Assembly: GCA_044224315.1 (NCBI GenBank)
Contig: JBGAKR010000001.1
Span: 558,001 to 622,000 of the forward strand
Source of the DNA: JAGXTF01 sp044224315
Lineage (GTDB): Bacteria; Bacteroidota; Bacteroidia; NS11-12g; UBA955
Direction: 5' to 3'
Length of the DNA: 64,000 bases
Shown here: positions 52,758-63,262 of the stretch, piece by piece
Position numbering within the stretch: the stretch's first letter is position 1
How the letters are laid out: every line of letters begins with the position of its first letter
The notes under the pieces: model-generated
What the model was told of the DNA's origin: nothing
Databases searched by the model: none
The model's input: only the letters and a program-made list of their open reading frames with translations
Position numbers and translations under genes: made by a program

Positions 52758-55409
52758 TTATTCCCCTGCTTTGGGTTTCTTAGCCACTTTTTTGGGAATC
52801 AATACTACATCCGAAGCATCCAGGTATGACTCTGGTTTAAAGCTGCGGAAGAAGGTTTTACCCAAGGTAGCTTTTTCTACCTGATCGCTGATTACGAAGG
52901 TTACATTGGTAAGCTCGTATCCGCCTATGGTAATTTTAGCTACAGTAAATTTATTGCTAGGCAATTTCACATCGCCCACTTTTACTTTTTCACCTTCCAG
53001 GAAGCTGCCTTTGTTAATGATTTTGTTTTTAAACCATTCAGCTGCTACCTCGGCAGGTACTGCAGTGTATTTGCCTTGCAGGTCGAAGGCAAATTCGTAT
53101 GCATCGCCATCATTGAGGGTAGCAGAAAGCAGGTTGGTAGTACCATCTTTGTGGAAAGGTACACGAATGGCATTGGGGTCGGCTGGTTTGGCAGCAGGGG
53201 TAGCACCCGGATTTTTGGGATCTGATTTGCCTACATCATTGCCTTTGCCATTCGAGTTATTTTTATCTTTATCCTGATCCACTTTTACGCGGCTGGATAA
53301 ACCATCGCGGCTGAAACGCACAGTGGTACGGCGGTTTTGCTGATGCTGATACTCATCGCAGGGCACATAGTATTTACCAGACACTACCTTAATTTCGGCC
53401 GGTTTGTATGGTTCGTAGTAGCTTTGGATTACGTTTCCGCGGTCATCTTTTACTACAATCATTTTGCGGGTAACACCATCAACATATGGGGTTAATCCGG
53501 TAACCTCCTGCCCTTCGCACTTACAATCGTTAATCAATTGGGTTTCACCATACCCTTTTGCGGTAATACGCTTGGGATCGATTTTCCAGGTGCGCACCAG
53601 GTAAGCTACAGCACTGTCGGCACGGCGCTGCGCCAGTTTTTCGTTATACTCTACAGATGCACGACAGTCGGTATGTGAACCCAACTCAGCACTGAGGCGG
53701 GGGTAACGAATCAATACATCTTTGGCAAACTGATCCAGGATTTTGGCAGCATCCGGACGAATGCGGGCGCTATCCAAATCGTAGAATATAGGCAGGGTAA
53801 GCAGTTGGTCGAGTGGGTTTACCAGGCAGAAATCCTGAACCAGTTCAGTACTGAATTTAATGCCCTTGGTGGTGCGGTTTACGGGTTGGCCGCGGAAATA
53901 GTATTCCTCTTCAAAAGAAGCAGAAAGCTCGTAGTTAGCCTCTTCCATCAGGGTAGCACGGTAGCGGCCCATGGCATCGGTTTTCAAACGCATTTTGGAT
54001 GTATCCTTATTATTAGAGATCACAACCAATGCACCTTGCAGAGGCTTTTTGCTATTACAATCGGTAATTACGCCAGTGATGGTAATTATCAGTGGTTTAA
54101 TATCAAAGCTGTAGATATCATCGTTATTGCGTTTATCGCCGCGGTTAGAGGTGAAGAAACCTTTGTTTTTGTCATTGGTCAGGAAAGTAATACCAAAATC
54201 ATCTCCACCTGAGTTAATGGGTTCGCGCAGGTTTTCCAATTCAGTCCAAACCTCTACATCTTCGGTAGGTTTCGCTTTAAAAATATCCAAACCACCAATA
54301 CCAGGCCATCCGTCGGATGCAAAGTACAGGTTGTTATCGTGATCGCTGATATAGGGGAAGTATTCGTCGTTTTCGGTATTGATGGTTGGGCCCAGGTTTA
54401 CAGGATCGCCCCATGATTTGCTGCGTTTGCTGTAGGTAACTACCCAGATGTCGAATCCACCGTAACCATCGGCGCGGTCGCTGGAGAAATACAGCTTGGT
54501 TCCATCGGGGCTAAGTGCAGGGTGGCCATAGCTATGTCCGGTATCGGCTTTGCAAAAATCCAGTGGTTCGCCCAATTCCCAGTCCGTACCTACTTTTTTC
54601 ATATCGTAGATGAGGCATTTTTCGGTTTTACCGTTAAAGCCCCCGCACTGGGTCATATACATGGTGGTAAAACGATTGTCGTAGGTAATAGGACCATCGT
54701 TCCATTTGGTGCTGGTTTTTTTCATGAACACCGGTTTGCCCCATTTCTCTTTGCCTTTGCGGCCGGTTTTTTCAAGGTACCAAACATCGCTCCAGTAGTT
54801 CATGGTACCGGCATAAATTCTTTTGGTAGCACCCTCTTCACGGTCGGAAATGAACATCAGAAGGTTGTCTTTTTTGGCCCCGATCATAGGAGCCCAGTCG
54901 TTCTGTTTGGTATTGGCAGGTTTAAAGTTTTCTACCACAAAGCGAGAGCTGTCCGGAGTCCAACGCAATGCCAGTTCGCAACCGATTTTTTTATTGATGG
55001 CCATCGAATCGCCGGGCACTTCTTCCAGGTACTTGTTATACGCATCAATGGCTTCGCGGTATTTCTCCAGTTTTTTAAGCATATGGGCATGCATCAGCAA
55101 AGCCCTGCTGTTTTTAGGGTCTTTTACCAAAACCTTCTCGTACAATTTTTTTGCTTTCTCGTAATCGTTGTTGAGGCGATAACTTTCGGCAGCGTAGAAA
55201 ATAGCCTCCTGCTTTTGCTGCTTATCTTTAGACTTTTTGGATACCTGCTCAAACATATTTGCAGCTTCTCCGTAATACCCCCAGTTGTACAATTCCATTG
55301 CGCGTTTGAATGAGCCCTTTGCGCAGGAGAGAGCAACAATGGAGATGAGTAATAAGCCTAAAAGCTGTTGTGTTTTCTTCAGTATAATACCTGATTTTCT
55401 CGTCTTCAT
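52758..55409 (-). CDS. PorE-like TPR/PD40/CRD/OmpA lipoprotein with retropepsin-like C-terminal domain
   Basis: An 883-residue lipoprotein (signal ending IVALSC). Domains in order: TPR repeats (AMELYNWGYYGEAANMFEQV, YREAIDAYNKYLEEVPGDS); PD40/WD40-type propeller (ALSPDGTKLYFSSDRADGYG, YFPYISDHDNNLYFASDGWP); carboxypeptidase-regulatory-like domain (GVITDCNSKKPLQGALVVIS); and OmpA C-domain that binds peptidoglycan (ELGSHTDCRASVEYNEKLAQ, ITAKGYGETQLIND). This is the layout of PorE, a T9SS component. A Lys/Asn/Pro-rich linker and about 125 extra residues follow, with a retropepsin-like outline (DAYEFAFDLQGKYTAVPAEV, VKLPSNKFTVAKITIGGYEL, ATLGKTFFRSF) but no DTG/DSG active site. Role inferred: envelope anchor of the secretion apparatus. 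Confidence 0.85.
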   Translation of the reverse strand: MKTRKSGIILKKTQQLLGLLLISIVALSCAKGSFKRAMELYNWGYYGEAANMFEQVSKKSKDKQQKQEAIFYAAESYRLNNDYEKAKKLYEKVLVKDPKNSRALLMHAHMLKKLEKYREAIDAYNKYLEEVPGDSMAINKKIGCELALRWTPDSSRFVVENFKPANTKQNDWAPMIGAKKDNLLMFISDREEGATKRIYAGTMNYWSDVWYLEKTGRKGKEKWGKPVFMKKTSTKWNDGPITYDNRFTTMYMTQCGGFNGKTEKCLIYDMKKVGTDWELGEPLDFCKADTGHSYGHPALSPDGTKLYFSSDRADGYGGFDIWVVTYSKRSKSWGDPVNLGPTINTENDEYFPYISDHDNNLYFASDGWPGIGGLDIFKAKPTEDVEVWTELENLREPINSGGDDFGITFLTNDKNKGFFTSNRGDKRNNDDIYSFDIKPLIITITGVITDCNSKKPLQGALVVISNNKDTSKMRLKTDAMGRYRATLMEEANYELSASFEEEYYFRGQPVNRTTKGIKFSTELVQDFCLVNPLDQLLTLPIFYDLDSARIRPDAAKILDQFAKDVLIRYPRLSAELGSHTDCRASVEYNEKLAQRRADSAVAYLVRTWKIDPKRITAKGYGETQLINDCKCEGQEVTGLTPYVDGVTRKMIVVKDDRGNVIQSYYEPYKPAEIKVVSGKYYVPCDEYQHQQNRRTTVRFSRDGLSSRVKVDQDKDKNNSNGKGNDVGKSDPKNPGATPAAKPADPNAIRVPFHKDGTTNLLSATLNDGDAYEFAFDLQGKYTAVPAEVAAEWFKNKIINKGSFLEGEKVKVGDVKLPSNKFTVAKITIGGYELTNVTFVISDQVEKATLGKTFFRSFKPESYLDASDVVLIPKKVAKKPKAGE

Positions 55410-55610
55410 CCTATTCGTTCGTGTTATCTGCCAAATAAAACGCTAAATAAAGGATTCCGTTTCAAAGAAAAAAAAGTTATGCTAAAAAAAACCGTAAACC
55501 TGTAGTTGGGATTGCCGTTTTGGAGAAATAAACTCCGCATGCTGAACATTAAAAATCACAGGATTACAAGGGCATGCTGCATGCCCCAAATGGAATGATT
55601 GCGCTAAAGT

Positions 55611-55931
55611 TTAGTTATGCTGCACCTTCAGGCGCTTCACAGAAATATTGTCGTTCTGAGATACACGCACCAGATACATGCCATCGGGCAGGTTGGCCAC
55701 ACTCAGATTGAGTGATGCGGCACCTTCACTTACCTGGTACATGGTACTTTGAATTTGGGTACCCAAAATGGTATAGATTTCTACTTTTACCATACCCTTT
55801 TCTACGGCAGGCAAGGTAAGCTCCACATTGGAAGAAGCAGGATTAGGCGCAATCCTGAGGTGAATGTCTTCCGCGTGTGCACTGCGGAACCATCCCAGGA
55901 TAATGATGAATGCTATGGCAATGGTTCTCAT
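55611..55931 (-). CDS. Minimal T9SS protein (signal peptide plus sorting domain)
   Basis: A 106-residue protein made of a signal peptide (AIAFIIILGWFRSAHAE) and directly after it a T9SS type A domain: LRIAPNPASSNVELTLP, VEIYTILGTQIQS and LPDGMYLVRVSQNDNISVKR ending LKVQHN. No effector domain lies between. It could be a remnant of a larger gene, a carrier, or a surface peptide. It has its own ATG and lies 37 bases downstream of the M1 aminopeptidase's stop on the same strand. Confidence 0.75.
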   Translation of the reverse strand: MRTIAIAFIIILGWFRSAHAEDIHLRIAPNPASSNVELTLPAVEKGMVKVEIYTILGTQIQSTMYQVSEGAASLNLSVANLPDGMYLVRVSQNDNISVKRLKVQHN

Positions 55932-55967
55932 ACCCTATTAAAGGCAAAGGGCATGCCAGAGTTTTTC

Positions 55968-58400
55968 TCAGATGTCTAAGCTTTGTTTTATTTTCAGCTT
56001 TTCTTTCTCAGTAAACTTGCCGCTGTTGAGCACCGCACGCATGATTCGCAAATAATTGGTTTGCGATTTGAAATAATTCAGAACATCGCGACTTGGGCCA
56101 GATAAACGTCCGTTGAAACTCAAAATTCCGTTAAACAGATTCTGCACCAATTGCTCGTTGCAAACATTTAATCTCTGTAAAGCATTCATCGCATTTGTTC
56201 TGATTCTGAACTCGTATTTCTCGCTGCACAAATCAATCAATTGGGCGGTGAAAATACCTGCCTGCTCGGGGTATATATCGGTTGAATACTCCAAATAGCG
56301 CACTTTTAGCCCCAGGGTAAAACCATCTACATTTTTTATTTTCTCCAGCATTTCCATGCGGCGGGGAATAAATAAGGGGTGATCCCAAATTTTGGTCAGT
56401 GCCATCTCTATCAATGCGTAGCTACTGTCAGTAAGGGCTTTTTCAAATATGCCCTGGGTTTGCTCATTTACAGCGGTATTAGCCACCACCGCTTTGCGCA
56501 CTTCTACGGTGCCGGTGTTATAAGCTTCAATCAAAAACTCGGCATTGGCAACAGGGTCACCGGCCAAAATGCGGGCAATTTCGGCTTTCAGGTTTTTGTA
56601 GGTTTCATCCAGGTAAGCGTATTTCAACAAATCGTAGCGCGCACTGTTCATGGGTTTTTTGGCAAGGGCCAAAATTGCGTCATAGCGATCCAGCATAAAC
56701 TGGGCTTTCTTCATCTGCTGCTTTAACTCATCTTCGCTTTTTTCAAACTCTACTTTCTTTAAAACAAAGCCTCCTTCATCAAACAAGGTAAAAGCCAGTT
56801 CCTTGCCAGCGGCATTGGGAATTATTACTTTCTGAAACTGCTTATCCACCATCACCGTTTTGCGGTCTACAGTACCATCGGTATAGTACACCGCAAAATC
56901 TATGGGCATTTTAAATATGCCCACGGTGGGGTCTAATTGTTTTACCTGTTCTACGGTGAACTCGGTTCCGGCAGCCGTTTTTTGGCTTGCCACTTTATAT
57001 TGGGGCTCACCCCCGCGGTAAATCCATTGGTCGAAAAACCAATCCAGGTTCATACCGCAGGCATCGGTCATGGCAGTTTCAAAATCGTGGGTGGTAACGC
57101 CCGAAAAATTATGCCGGTTGAGGTAAAGTTGAACACCGCGCCTAAAATTCTCGCGCCCCATTACATGTTGCAACATATAAAGCACCGAGGCCCCTTTAGG
57201 GTAATGGCGCGAACTGCCCGACTCACTATTGCGCACGGGCAAACTGTTTTTTTCACCAGCTGCAATGGCTCCGTTCATACTGCCGCGGAACGACCAAAAG
57301 GTTTCGTCTGGCCCATAAATAGTGCCTACAAACAAACCCGGGTAAAAAGTAGCAAAGCTTTCCTGCAGCCAGTGGTCGGCATCATTGCGGGCGGTAATCA
57401 GGTCGCCAAACCATTGGTGGGTAGCTTCATGTGCATTTACCCCTATGTAATTGCGATCTAAAAAGGCCCGGCTATCTACCCAAAAGAAATCGCCAAACAC
57501 CGTTGCACTTGTATTTTCCATGGCACCGTACATAAAATCCTGCACCATTACCTGCGAATAAGCGCCCCAGGGATAGGCATAGCCTATTTCATCTTCCAGA
57601 AATTCAATAATTTTTTCGCTATACATGCTGCTGGGCTCCAGTCTTTCAGGGTGCTCGGGGTAATACCAGAAATTAATGGGTGTTCCACGGCTGGTTTTGG
57701 TGCTTTTAACCGCATATTTATCAATGGCCAGCATCAGCAAGTAACCCGCATGCTGGTGGTTTATTTTATAATGCCAGGTTTTGGTGCCATCCTTATTTTC
57801 CTTGTTCTCCAGCATATCGCCGTTAGAAAGCACATTGTAGGCTTTGTCAAAACTCACTACCACTTCGGTAATGAATTTATCACCGCGGTCGTCGATCATC
57901 GGAATCCAGTGGCGGTTGTCTATGCCCTGGCCTTGGGTCCAAATCTGGCGGCGGGTTTGGCGCACCGGGTCGGCGGCAGGTGCCTGTTTCCAGCCTATAA
58001 AATAAATGCCCTTCTGAGGCAGGGCGGTATAATCAAGCACCAGGCTGTGGTTGCTATTATAGCCATTGGCAATATTGGAATGTATAACTATTCCGGCAGC
58101 AATGCTATCGGTTTTAACTGGTTTGCCGTCGAGGGTGGCAGATTTGATATAAATACCCGGTCCATCCAAAAAAATGGTATCTACCTTATCCTGCAGGCAG
58201 CGAAAATTATGCGTTACCTTGCCTATCACCTTGCCCAACTCGGGCACAAACGATACCTCCAGCTTCATTTGCTGCACATCTATATTCCGGTTGCGTTCGT
58301 GTTTGCCGGGGTCTTCATAGTAGCATTGGATATCCTGCACCTGTGCCGATGTTCCTAATGTAATCAAAACTAAGGCGAAAAGAAGGAGTTGATTTTTCAT
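55968..58400 (-). CDS. M1-family zinc aminopeptidase
   Basis: An 810-residue secreted aminopeptidase from the ATG at 58400 (MKNQLLLFALVLITLGTSAQ signal peptide); the longer frame has no sensible leader. Exopeptidase motif: FMYGAMENTSATVF. Zinc site: NAHEATHQWFGDLITA with His324, His328 and Glu347 (WLQESFATF). N-terminal beta-saddle and C-terminal helical HEAT-like domains are present. It would remove N-terminal residues from peptides in the periplasm. It probably shares a transcript with the small T9SS gene. Confidence 0.92.
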   Translation of the reverse strand: MKNQLLLFALVLITLGTSAQVQDIQCYYEDPGKHERNRNIDVQQMKLEVSFVPELGKVIGKVTHNFRCLQDKVDTIFLDGPGIYIKSATLDGKPVKTDSIAAGIVIHSNIANGYNSNHSLVLDYTALPQKGIYFIGWKQAPAADPVRQTRRQIWTQGQGIDNRHWIPMIDDRGDKFITEVVVSFDKAYNVLSNGDMLENKENKDGTKTWHYKINHQHAGYLLMLAIDKYAVKSTKTSRGTPINFWYYPEHPERLEPSSMYSEKIIEFLEDEIGYAYPWGAYSQVMVQDFMYGAMENTSATVFGDFFWVDSRAFLDRNYIGVNAHEATHQWFGDLITARNDADHWLQESFATFYPGLFVGTIYGPDETFWSFRGSMNGAIAAGEKNSLPVRNSESGSSRHYPKGASVLYMLQHVMGRENFRRGVQLYLNRHNFSGVTTHDFETAMTDACGMNLDWFFDQWIYRGGEPQYKVASQKTAAGTEFTVEQVKQLDPTVGIFKMPIDFAVYYTDGTVDRKTVMVDKQFQKVIIPNAAGKELAFTLFDEGGFVLKKVEFEKSEDELKQQMKKAQFMLDRYDAILALAKKPMNSARYDLLKYAYLDETYKNLKAEIARILAGDPVANAEFLIEAYNTGTVEVRKAVVANTAVNEQTQGIFEKALTDSSYALIEMALTKIWDHPLFIPRRMEMLEKIKNVDGFTLGLKVRYLEYSTDIYPEQAGIFTAQLIDLCSEKYEFRIRTNAMNALQRLNVCNEQLVQNLFNGILSFNGRLSGPSRDVLNYFKSQTNYLRIMRAVLNSGKFTEKEKLKIKQSLDI

Positions 58401-58589
58401 ACAATTCCGCGAAAATACAGAAATAAGGAATTGATTATTCATAAAACTCAACTAAGTGCAGATGTGCATGTACTTCAATAGAATTTTCGCCTTACAAAAA
58501 AGCACGGTGACAAATTTGTGACACTCAGCGAACTTTTTTATTTTATTTTTCGTCTGTTACTTAATCCAATCAAAATTTGTCAATTTTCT

Positions 58590-61500
58590 ATGAAAAAACA
58601 ATTCGTTATTCTCGTTTTCCTTTTATGGTTTATTCCATCAATCTTAAGGAGCCAATGTGCTATTTCCTACAACGGAAACTTGTGTGTAAATAATTCAATA
58701 GAATTTACTGGCGCTGCGACGGGAACCACTCACAATTATGATTTTAATACCGAAGGGAGCTCTAGTGGGCAACGAATTGTAAAATTTGCATTTAAAACCC
58801 CGGGGAATAAAACAGTAACCTATATAACTACCATAAATGGAAACAAGTGTACAACCACTTTAAATCTGGTAATTAAATCTAGTCCTACAATTCACATTCG
58901 AAAACTTACCAAAGATACCCAATGTTTTGAAAATAATCTTTTTTGCCATTTAGATAGCAGCTATAATGTAAATGGTGCTAAAATCACCCGGATTTCTCAC
59001 GAACCAAATGATGGACAACTATTTGAATTCTACACAGTTAAAATGCCCATTACACCCTGCTTCAGTTATAAAGATCCACGAGGGGGTAAGGTAATAGTTA
59101 ATTATTCCATAGAAGACGAAAATGGTTGCATTAGTTATGATACCTTTAAAAATTATGGCTTTGTATATCCCAAAATTGGTGCGCGCATTACCCGAACAAC
59201 GCCAAAAAATCCTGCCTGCGATTCGGTGAATGTATTGGTTACAAATTATTCACTGATTAATCCAAACTTCGTTAAAACCTGCAAATTAAACTGGGGCGAC
59301 GGAAGCAGTTCTACCGGGGTTGGACCAACCTTTAAACATACATACCTAAAACAAGGTACTTTTAATGCGAATATAATTATTGCCGCTACATTTGGCTGCA
59401 GTGATACCTTTAATTTTAATGCCATTGCAACGGTAGTAAAAAGCAAGGTGCGCATCATTTCTAACACCGATTCGGTATGCATTTCTAATCCTACTGTATC
59501 TTTTTCACTCGATTCTATTCCAAATGCAGTAACCAATATGGCTTGGAATTTCGGCGACCCCGGAAGTGCAGGAAAAAATGTGGATTCAAAAAATTTTAAT
59601 ACCAGCCATACTTTTAGTAAAATCGGGCCATTTCAGGTAAGTTTTTCATATACCAATCCTATTTGTTCTGTACCCAAGGTTTATGATACCATTCTGGTTT
59701 TTGGCCCTTGGAGCAATATCGAAAAGGTAAACAACCGAATGGCTGAATTTGAGGTATTTCAATGTACAAAACAATTGCAAGACAGCATACATTTTAAAAA
59801 TCTCAGCAATTTTTATCACAACGACAATTCCCCTGCCAATGATGATAGTACAGTATTGGTTTCAGGAAAATTGCAGCATGTTTTTAACAGTAGCCAGTTA
59901 TCTATAAATCCAAAAAATTATTCGGAATATAAAAACCGCAGTAGTGCGAATATCCAACGAATATGGGACTTTGGGGATATTTATGCAAGTAAGTGTACCA
60001 CCCATACCAAAACCAATGCTTTTGTGCGCAATAATTGCCGGTTTTCGCGCGATTCTCTTCCTGTGCATTATTATACATCCTGGGAAAATATTATGCTCAA
60101 ATGGTTTAAAAATGTATCCATGGAAGATGCCGTTTTTGACGAAAATAAAAGGGTTTGTAAAAAATTATTACTCTATCCATCCGACAGTTTTTATATTATC
60201 GCCGACACCTTCATTACCGTTCCCCGAAGCATTTCAGACAGTGCCCTTGCCAATCAATCGCCCAATGTTAAAACTAAATTCTATTTACAGGAAAAATATT
60301 TTTACAATGGAAAAAGGTATATCAGCGATTATGTAGATGTAAAAATCAACTCCGGTGCCAGTATCACAGCTATCACACCTGCAGGCTCTGCCCAAAGCTA
60401 TAATGGCCCGAGTACAATTGCACTCAGCCCTGGATATACATTAATTTCAAAAGACACTGTGCATTATTTATTTACCAAGAAAATAGTGTACGACACCTTG
60501 CCTTTTGATTTTTATAATATACGCAAAAATAACGGAGATAAACCAGCCATTATTTCCCGCAAAAAATACACATTTTCAGGCGTAAAAGGGGTTGATTATG
60601 TGGTAAATTTTAATCGTTACAGAGCCATTTATCTAAGTCGCATTCCATCGGCATACACCGCACGTTTAATTCAAAAAGACCAAGTGAATCCAATGCATTG
60701 CGAAAGTGAATCCACAAAACAATTGGTGCTGATGAATGCCGATGCAGGGGGTGTTGGAAGCGGGTTGCGATATACAGGTCAGCTTTGTTTCGGAGGCAGC
60801 GAGGCAGGATACGGTGTAACCTTTTTACTGAATGATCTAAAACCGGGTGCCACCTTTAGTGATGTACAAATTAATTTTGATTCGTTTTGCGGTAAAAATA
60901 ATTTTGTTAAATTAAATGCCCTCGCGCCCGGTGCATTGCCACCCGGCTTACCTTACCGGGGATATCAACTGGATGGCAATTCGCCCAACCGGTTTTCGTA
61001 TCAATACCCATTATCGGGAATATGCAACAAAACAGGTTGCGCCACCATAGGTATAATTGTAGGCAATGGAGTAAGCAAAAGTGGTAGCAAGCCACTATGC
61101 GCCGACACCCAATGGTATGACAGTCTCATTTGTATTGACAATCCGGATGCGCATTTTAACATGGTATCCAGGTTATATAAAAAAGATTTTATGAAAGATT
61201 TCGGGTATATGAAAATTTGCAAAAATGATGGTTTGCGAATGCGTCATCCTGCGAATAATAAAACCAAACCTGAATTACTAAATCAAATCACATATACCAT
61301 TGAAACTATTAATGCAGGTCCGAATTATTCCCTCTACAGCAATCGCTTTGTGCAGGAAGATTATGCATTCAATGTATTTTTAAAAGATTCGGGCCAAGGT
61401 AAAATATATGATTATCTGGTGATTTCAAGGGGCGGACAAGACCCTATTTACGATCCTGCCCAAAATAAATGGGTAGAAGGAAAAACCAAATTATTTAAAA

Positions 61501-63242
61501 AACCCGATACTATTATCACCGCGATTATTTCTAAGTGGGATACATTGGCCGATGTAAGCGGTGCCTGGGATTTTATTCAACCCCAATTATTGGCCCGTGG
61601 TTTTGATCCGTTTTCCCTCGATGCTAAAACCCTTGCGCATATGGTGTGGAATGGCAAAGGAACCATTGGCAACCCCGCAACCGGAGCCAAAGGATGTATT
61701 GATACAAGTGGGTATGGTAATTTAATTAAATGGCGTTTAAAACCCGCAAATGGATTTAAAAAAATAGTGCATTACCGCGATACAAGTTTATTGCCCGTAG
61801 ATCAATTTTACGACAGCAGTAAATTAAACCATGAATATATTTTTAAACCCACCTGGAATGGTAAGTACTATGCAAGTCGCGAAATGATTACAAAAAATAA
61901 TTGCGACGCATACATGCAAATCCCGGTTATAGTGGGCTACGGCAGTGTGGTAACTTTTCCAGATTCTGTAGCTTGTAACAAAGCAGGCAATACGCTTGCA
62001 ATAAAAATCGACCATCGATATTTTCATCCCGATCCTATTAATTTTGGAACTTGGGATCAAACCGATTACTGGCGAGATAATAACCGAAATTTTGGCCAAA
62101 AAAATACCGAACCCCTAACCAAATGGGATTGGAATAAAGCGGATGATAATTTAACCAAACCTCAAACCATTTTTGGGGGAGCACCCTATGGAGGAAGCGG
62201 CAACGGAACTCCTTGGGTGCAATTGGGCGGCGGCGGACCCAATGCCCTTTATTATACACAAGACTCTGGCATTTACACTTTCCGCAGTATCAGCGGTGAC
62301 AGCACCGGCTGCATAGATACCTTTACTGGCAGGGTGTTTATTAGCAAACTCGAAACGCATTTTAATACGTTTATTAGTACCCCTTCCTGCAATTCTATTG
62401 TAGAATTTTATGACAGTACCTTGCTATTTGATCCGGCAAAACGTGTTCTGAAAAATGCCGATGGAAGCCCTGCCAGTGGTGATTATATTAAATCATGGTA
62501 TATAGATTGGGGGGATGGCAAAAACAATTTATATAGCAGGGCTGCAGAAACCGAACCTGGTTTGCCTCCACGCATAACCCACAAGTACACACACAATGGG
62601 TGGTATCAAATCAAGTACGCCGTAAATACCAAAAAGGGTTGCACAGATACAGTTGCAAAATGGGTAAAAATACCCGGACCACGTCCTAAATTTAAATTCC
62701 AGAAAAACGCAGGATTTGATATTTATATTAATCAATTTGATAGCGTGGAATTTGTAAATACCACCGATTCATTTGGTTCCAAAGCTGCTTTTACCTGGTT
62801 TTTTGGTGATGGTAGTTTTAAGAAAACAAACAATTCCATCGTAAAACATGCCTATGCTTTAACCGGCGACTACTATGTTTTTTTACAACAATTTGATTCG
62901 CTTAACTATGGAATAATTCATAAATATTGTGATGCTATTTATCCCGATACATTTTCTATGCAACCTATGATTGTGCATGTTTCCACTACAAATCATAGCA
63001 TTCAAAATACAAAAGAAAATGGCATAACTATATACCCTAATCCCGGTGTAGGAATCTTTCAGTTAAAGGGTTCAGATCTTGAAAAAATTAAAGTATATAG
63101 TTTAACAGGTACAGAAATCGGGACCTATCAAAAACGCAATAACAGATTTGACCTAAGCCAACTACCTGCTGGAACTTACATCCTAAAAGGTAACGAAACA
63201 AATGGGACTAATTGGCAATTGCGAATGGTATTAATTAAATAA
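58590..63242 (+). CDS. Giant PKD-repeat surface protein with T9SS domain
   Basis: About 1550 residues from the ATG at 58590 (MKKQFVILVFLLWFIPSILR signal peptide, cleaved before QCAISY); an open upstream extension lacks a signal. PKD-type beta-sandwich repeats are recognisable by WGDGSS / HTY (near 59300), WNFGDPGSAG (59550), IDWGDGKN / HKYTHNGWY (62500) and WFFGDGSFK / HAYALTGDYY (62800). The long middle region has many SCDS- and CSDT-type Cys pairs and no known enzyme motif. A T9SS type A domain (GITIYPNPGVGIFQLKG ...) ends the protein. Likely an adhesin or gliding/surface-layer protein. Confidence 0.85.
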   Translation: MKKQFVILVFLLWFIPSILRSQCAISYNGNLCVNNSIEFTGAATGTTHNYDFNTEGSSSGQRIVKFAFKTPGNKTVTYITTINGNKCTTTLNLVIKSSPTIHIRKLTKDTQCFENNLFCHLDSSYNVNGAKITRISHEPNDGQLFEFYTVKMPITPCFSYKDPRGGKVIVNYSIEDENGCISYDTFKNYGFVYPKIGARITRTTPKNPACDSVNVLVTNYSLINPNFVKTCKLNWGDGSSSTGVGPTFKHTYLKQGTFNANIIIAATFGCSDTFNFNAIATVVKSKVRIISNTDSVCISNPTVSFSLDSIPNAVTNMAWNFGDPGSAGKNVDSKNFNTSHTFSKIGPFQVSFSYTNPICSVPKVYDTILVFGPWSNIEKVNNRMAEFEVFQCTKQLQDSIHFKNLSNFYHNDNSPANDDSTVLVSGKLQHVFNSSQLSINPKNYSEYKNRSSANIQRIWDFGDIYASKCTTHTKTNAFVRNNCRFSRDSLPVHYYTSWENIMLKWFKNVSMEDAVFDENKRVCKKLLLYPSDSFYIIADTFITVPRSISDSALANQSPNVKTKFYLQEKYFYNGKRYISDYVDVKINSGASITAITPAGSAQSYNGPSTIALSPGYTLISKDTVHYLFTKKIVYDTLPFDFYNIRKNNGDKPAIISRKKYTFSGVKGVDYVVNFNRYRAIYLSRIPSAYTARLIQKDQVNPMHCESESTKQLVLMNADAGGVGSGLRYTGQLCFGGSEAGYGVTFLLNDLKPGATFSDVQINFDSFCGKNNFVKLNALAPGALPPGLPYRGYQLDGNSPNRFSYQYPLSGICNKTGCATIGIIVGNGVSKSGSKPLCADTQWYDSLICIDNPDAHFNMVSRLYKKDFMKDFGYMKICKNDGLRMRHPANNKTKPELLNQITYTIETINAGPNYSLYSNRFVQEDYAFNVFLKDSGQGKIYDYLVISRGGQDPIYDPAQNKWVEGKTKLFKKPDTIITAIISKWDTLADVSGAWDFIQPQLLARGFDPFSLDAKTLAHMVWNGKGTIGNPATGAKGCIDTSGYGNLIKWRLKPANGFKKIVHYRDTSLLPVDQFYDSSKLNHEYIFKPTWNGKYYASREMITKNNCDAYMQIPVIVGYGSVVTFPDSVACNKAGNTLAIKIDHRYFHPDPINFGTWDQTDYWRDNNRNFGQKNTEPLTKWDWNKADDNLTKPQTIFGGAPYGGSGNGTPWVQLGGGGPNALYYTQDSGIYTFRSISGDSTGCIDTFTGRVFISKLETHFNTFISTPSCNSIVEFYDSTLLFDPAKRVLKNADGSPASGDYIKSWYIDWGDGKNNLYSRAAETEPGLPPRITHKYTHNGWYQIKYAVNTKKGCTDTVAKWVKIPGPRPKFKFQKNAGFDIYINQFDSVEFVNTTDSFGSKAAFTWFFGDGSFKKTNNSIVKHAYALTGDYYVFLQQFDSLNYGIIHKYCDAIYPDTFSMQPMIVHVSTTNHSIQNTKENGITIYPNPGVGIFQLKGSDLEKIKVYSLTGTEIGTYQKRNNRFDLSQLPAGTYILKGNETNGTNWQLRMVLIK

Positions 63243-63262
63243 AATGATTTAAATGGTGCGGA

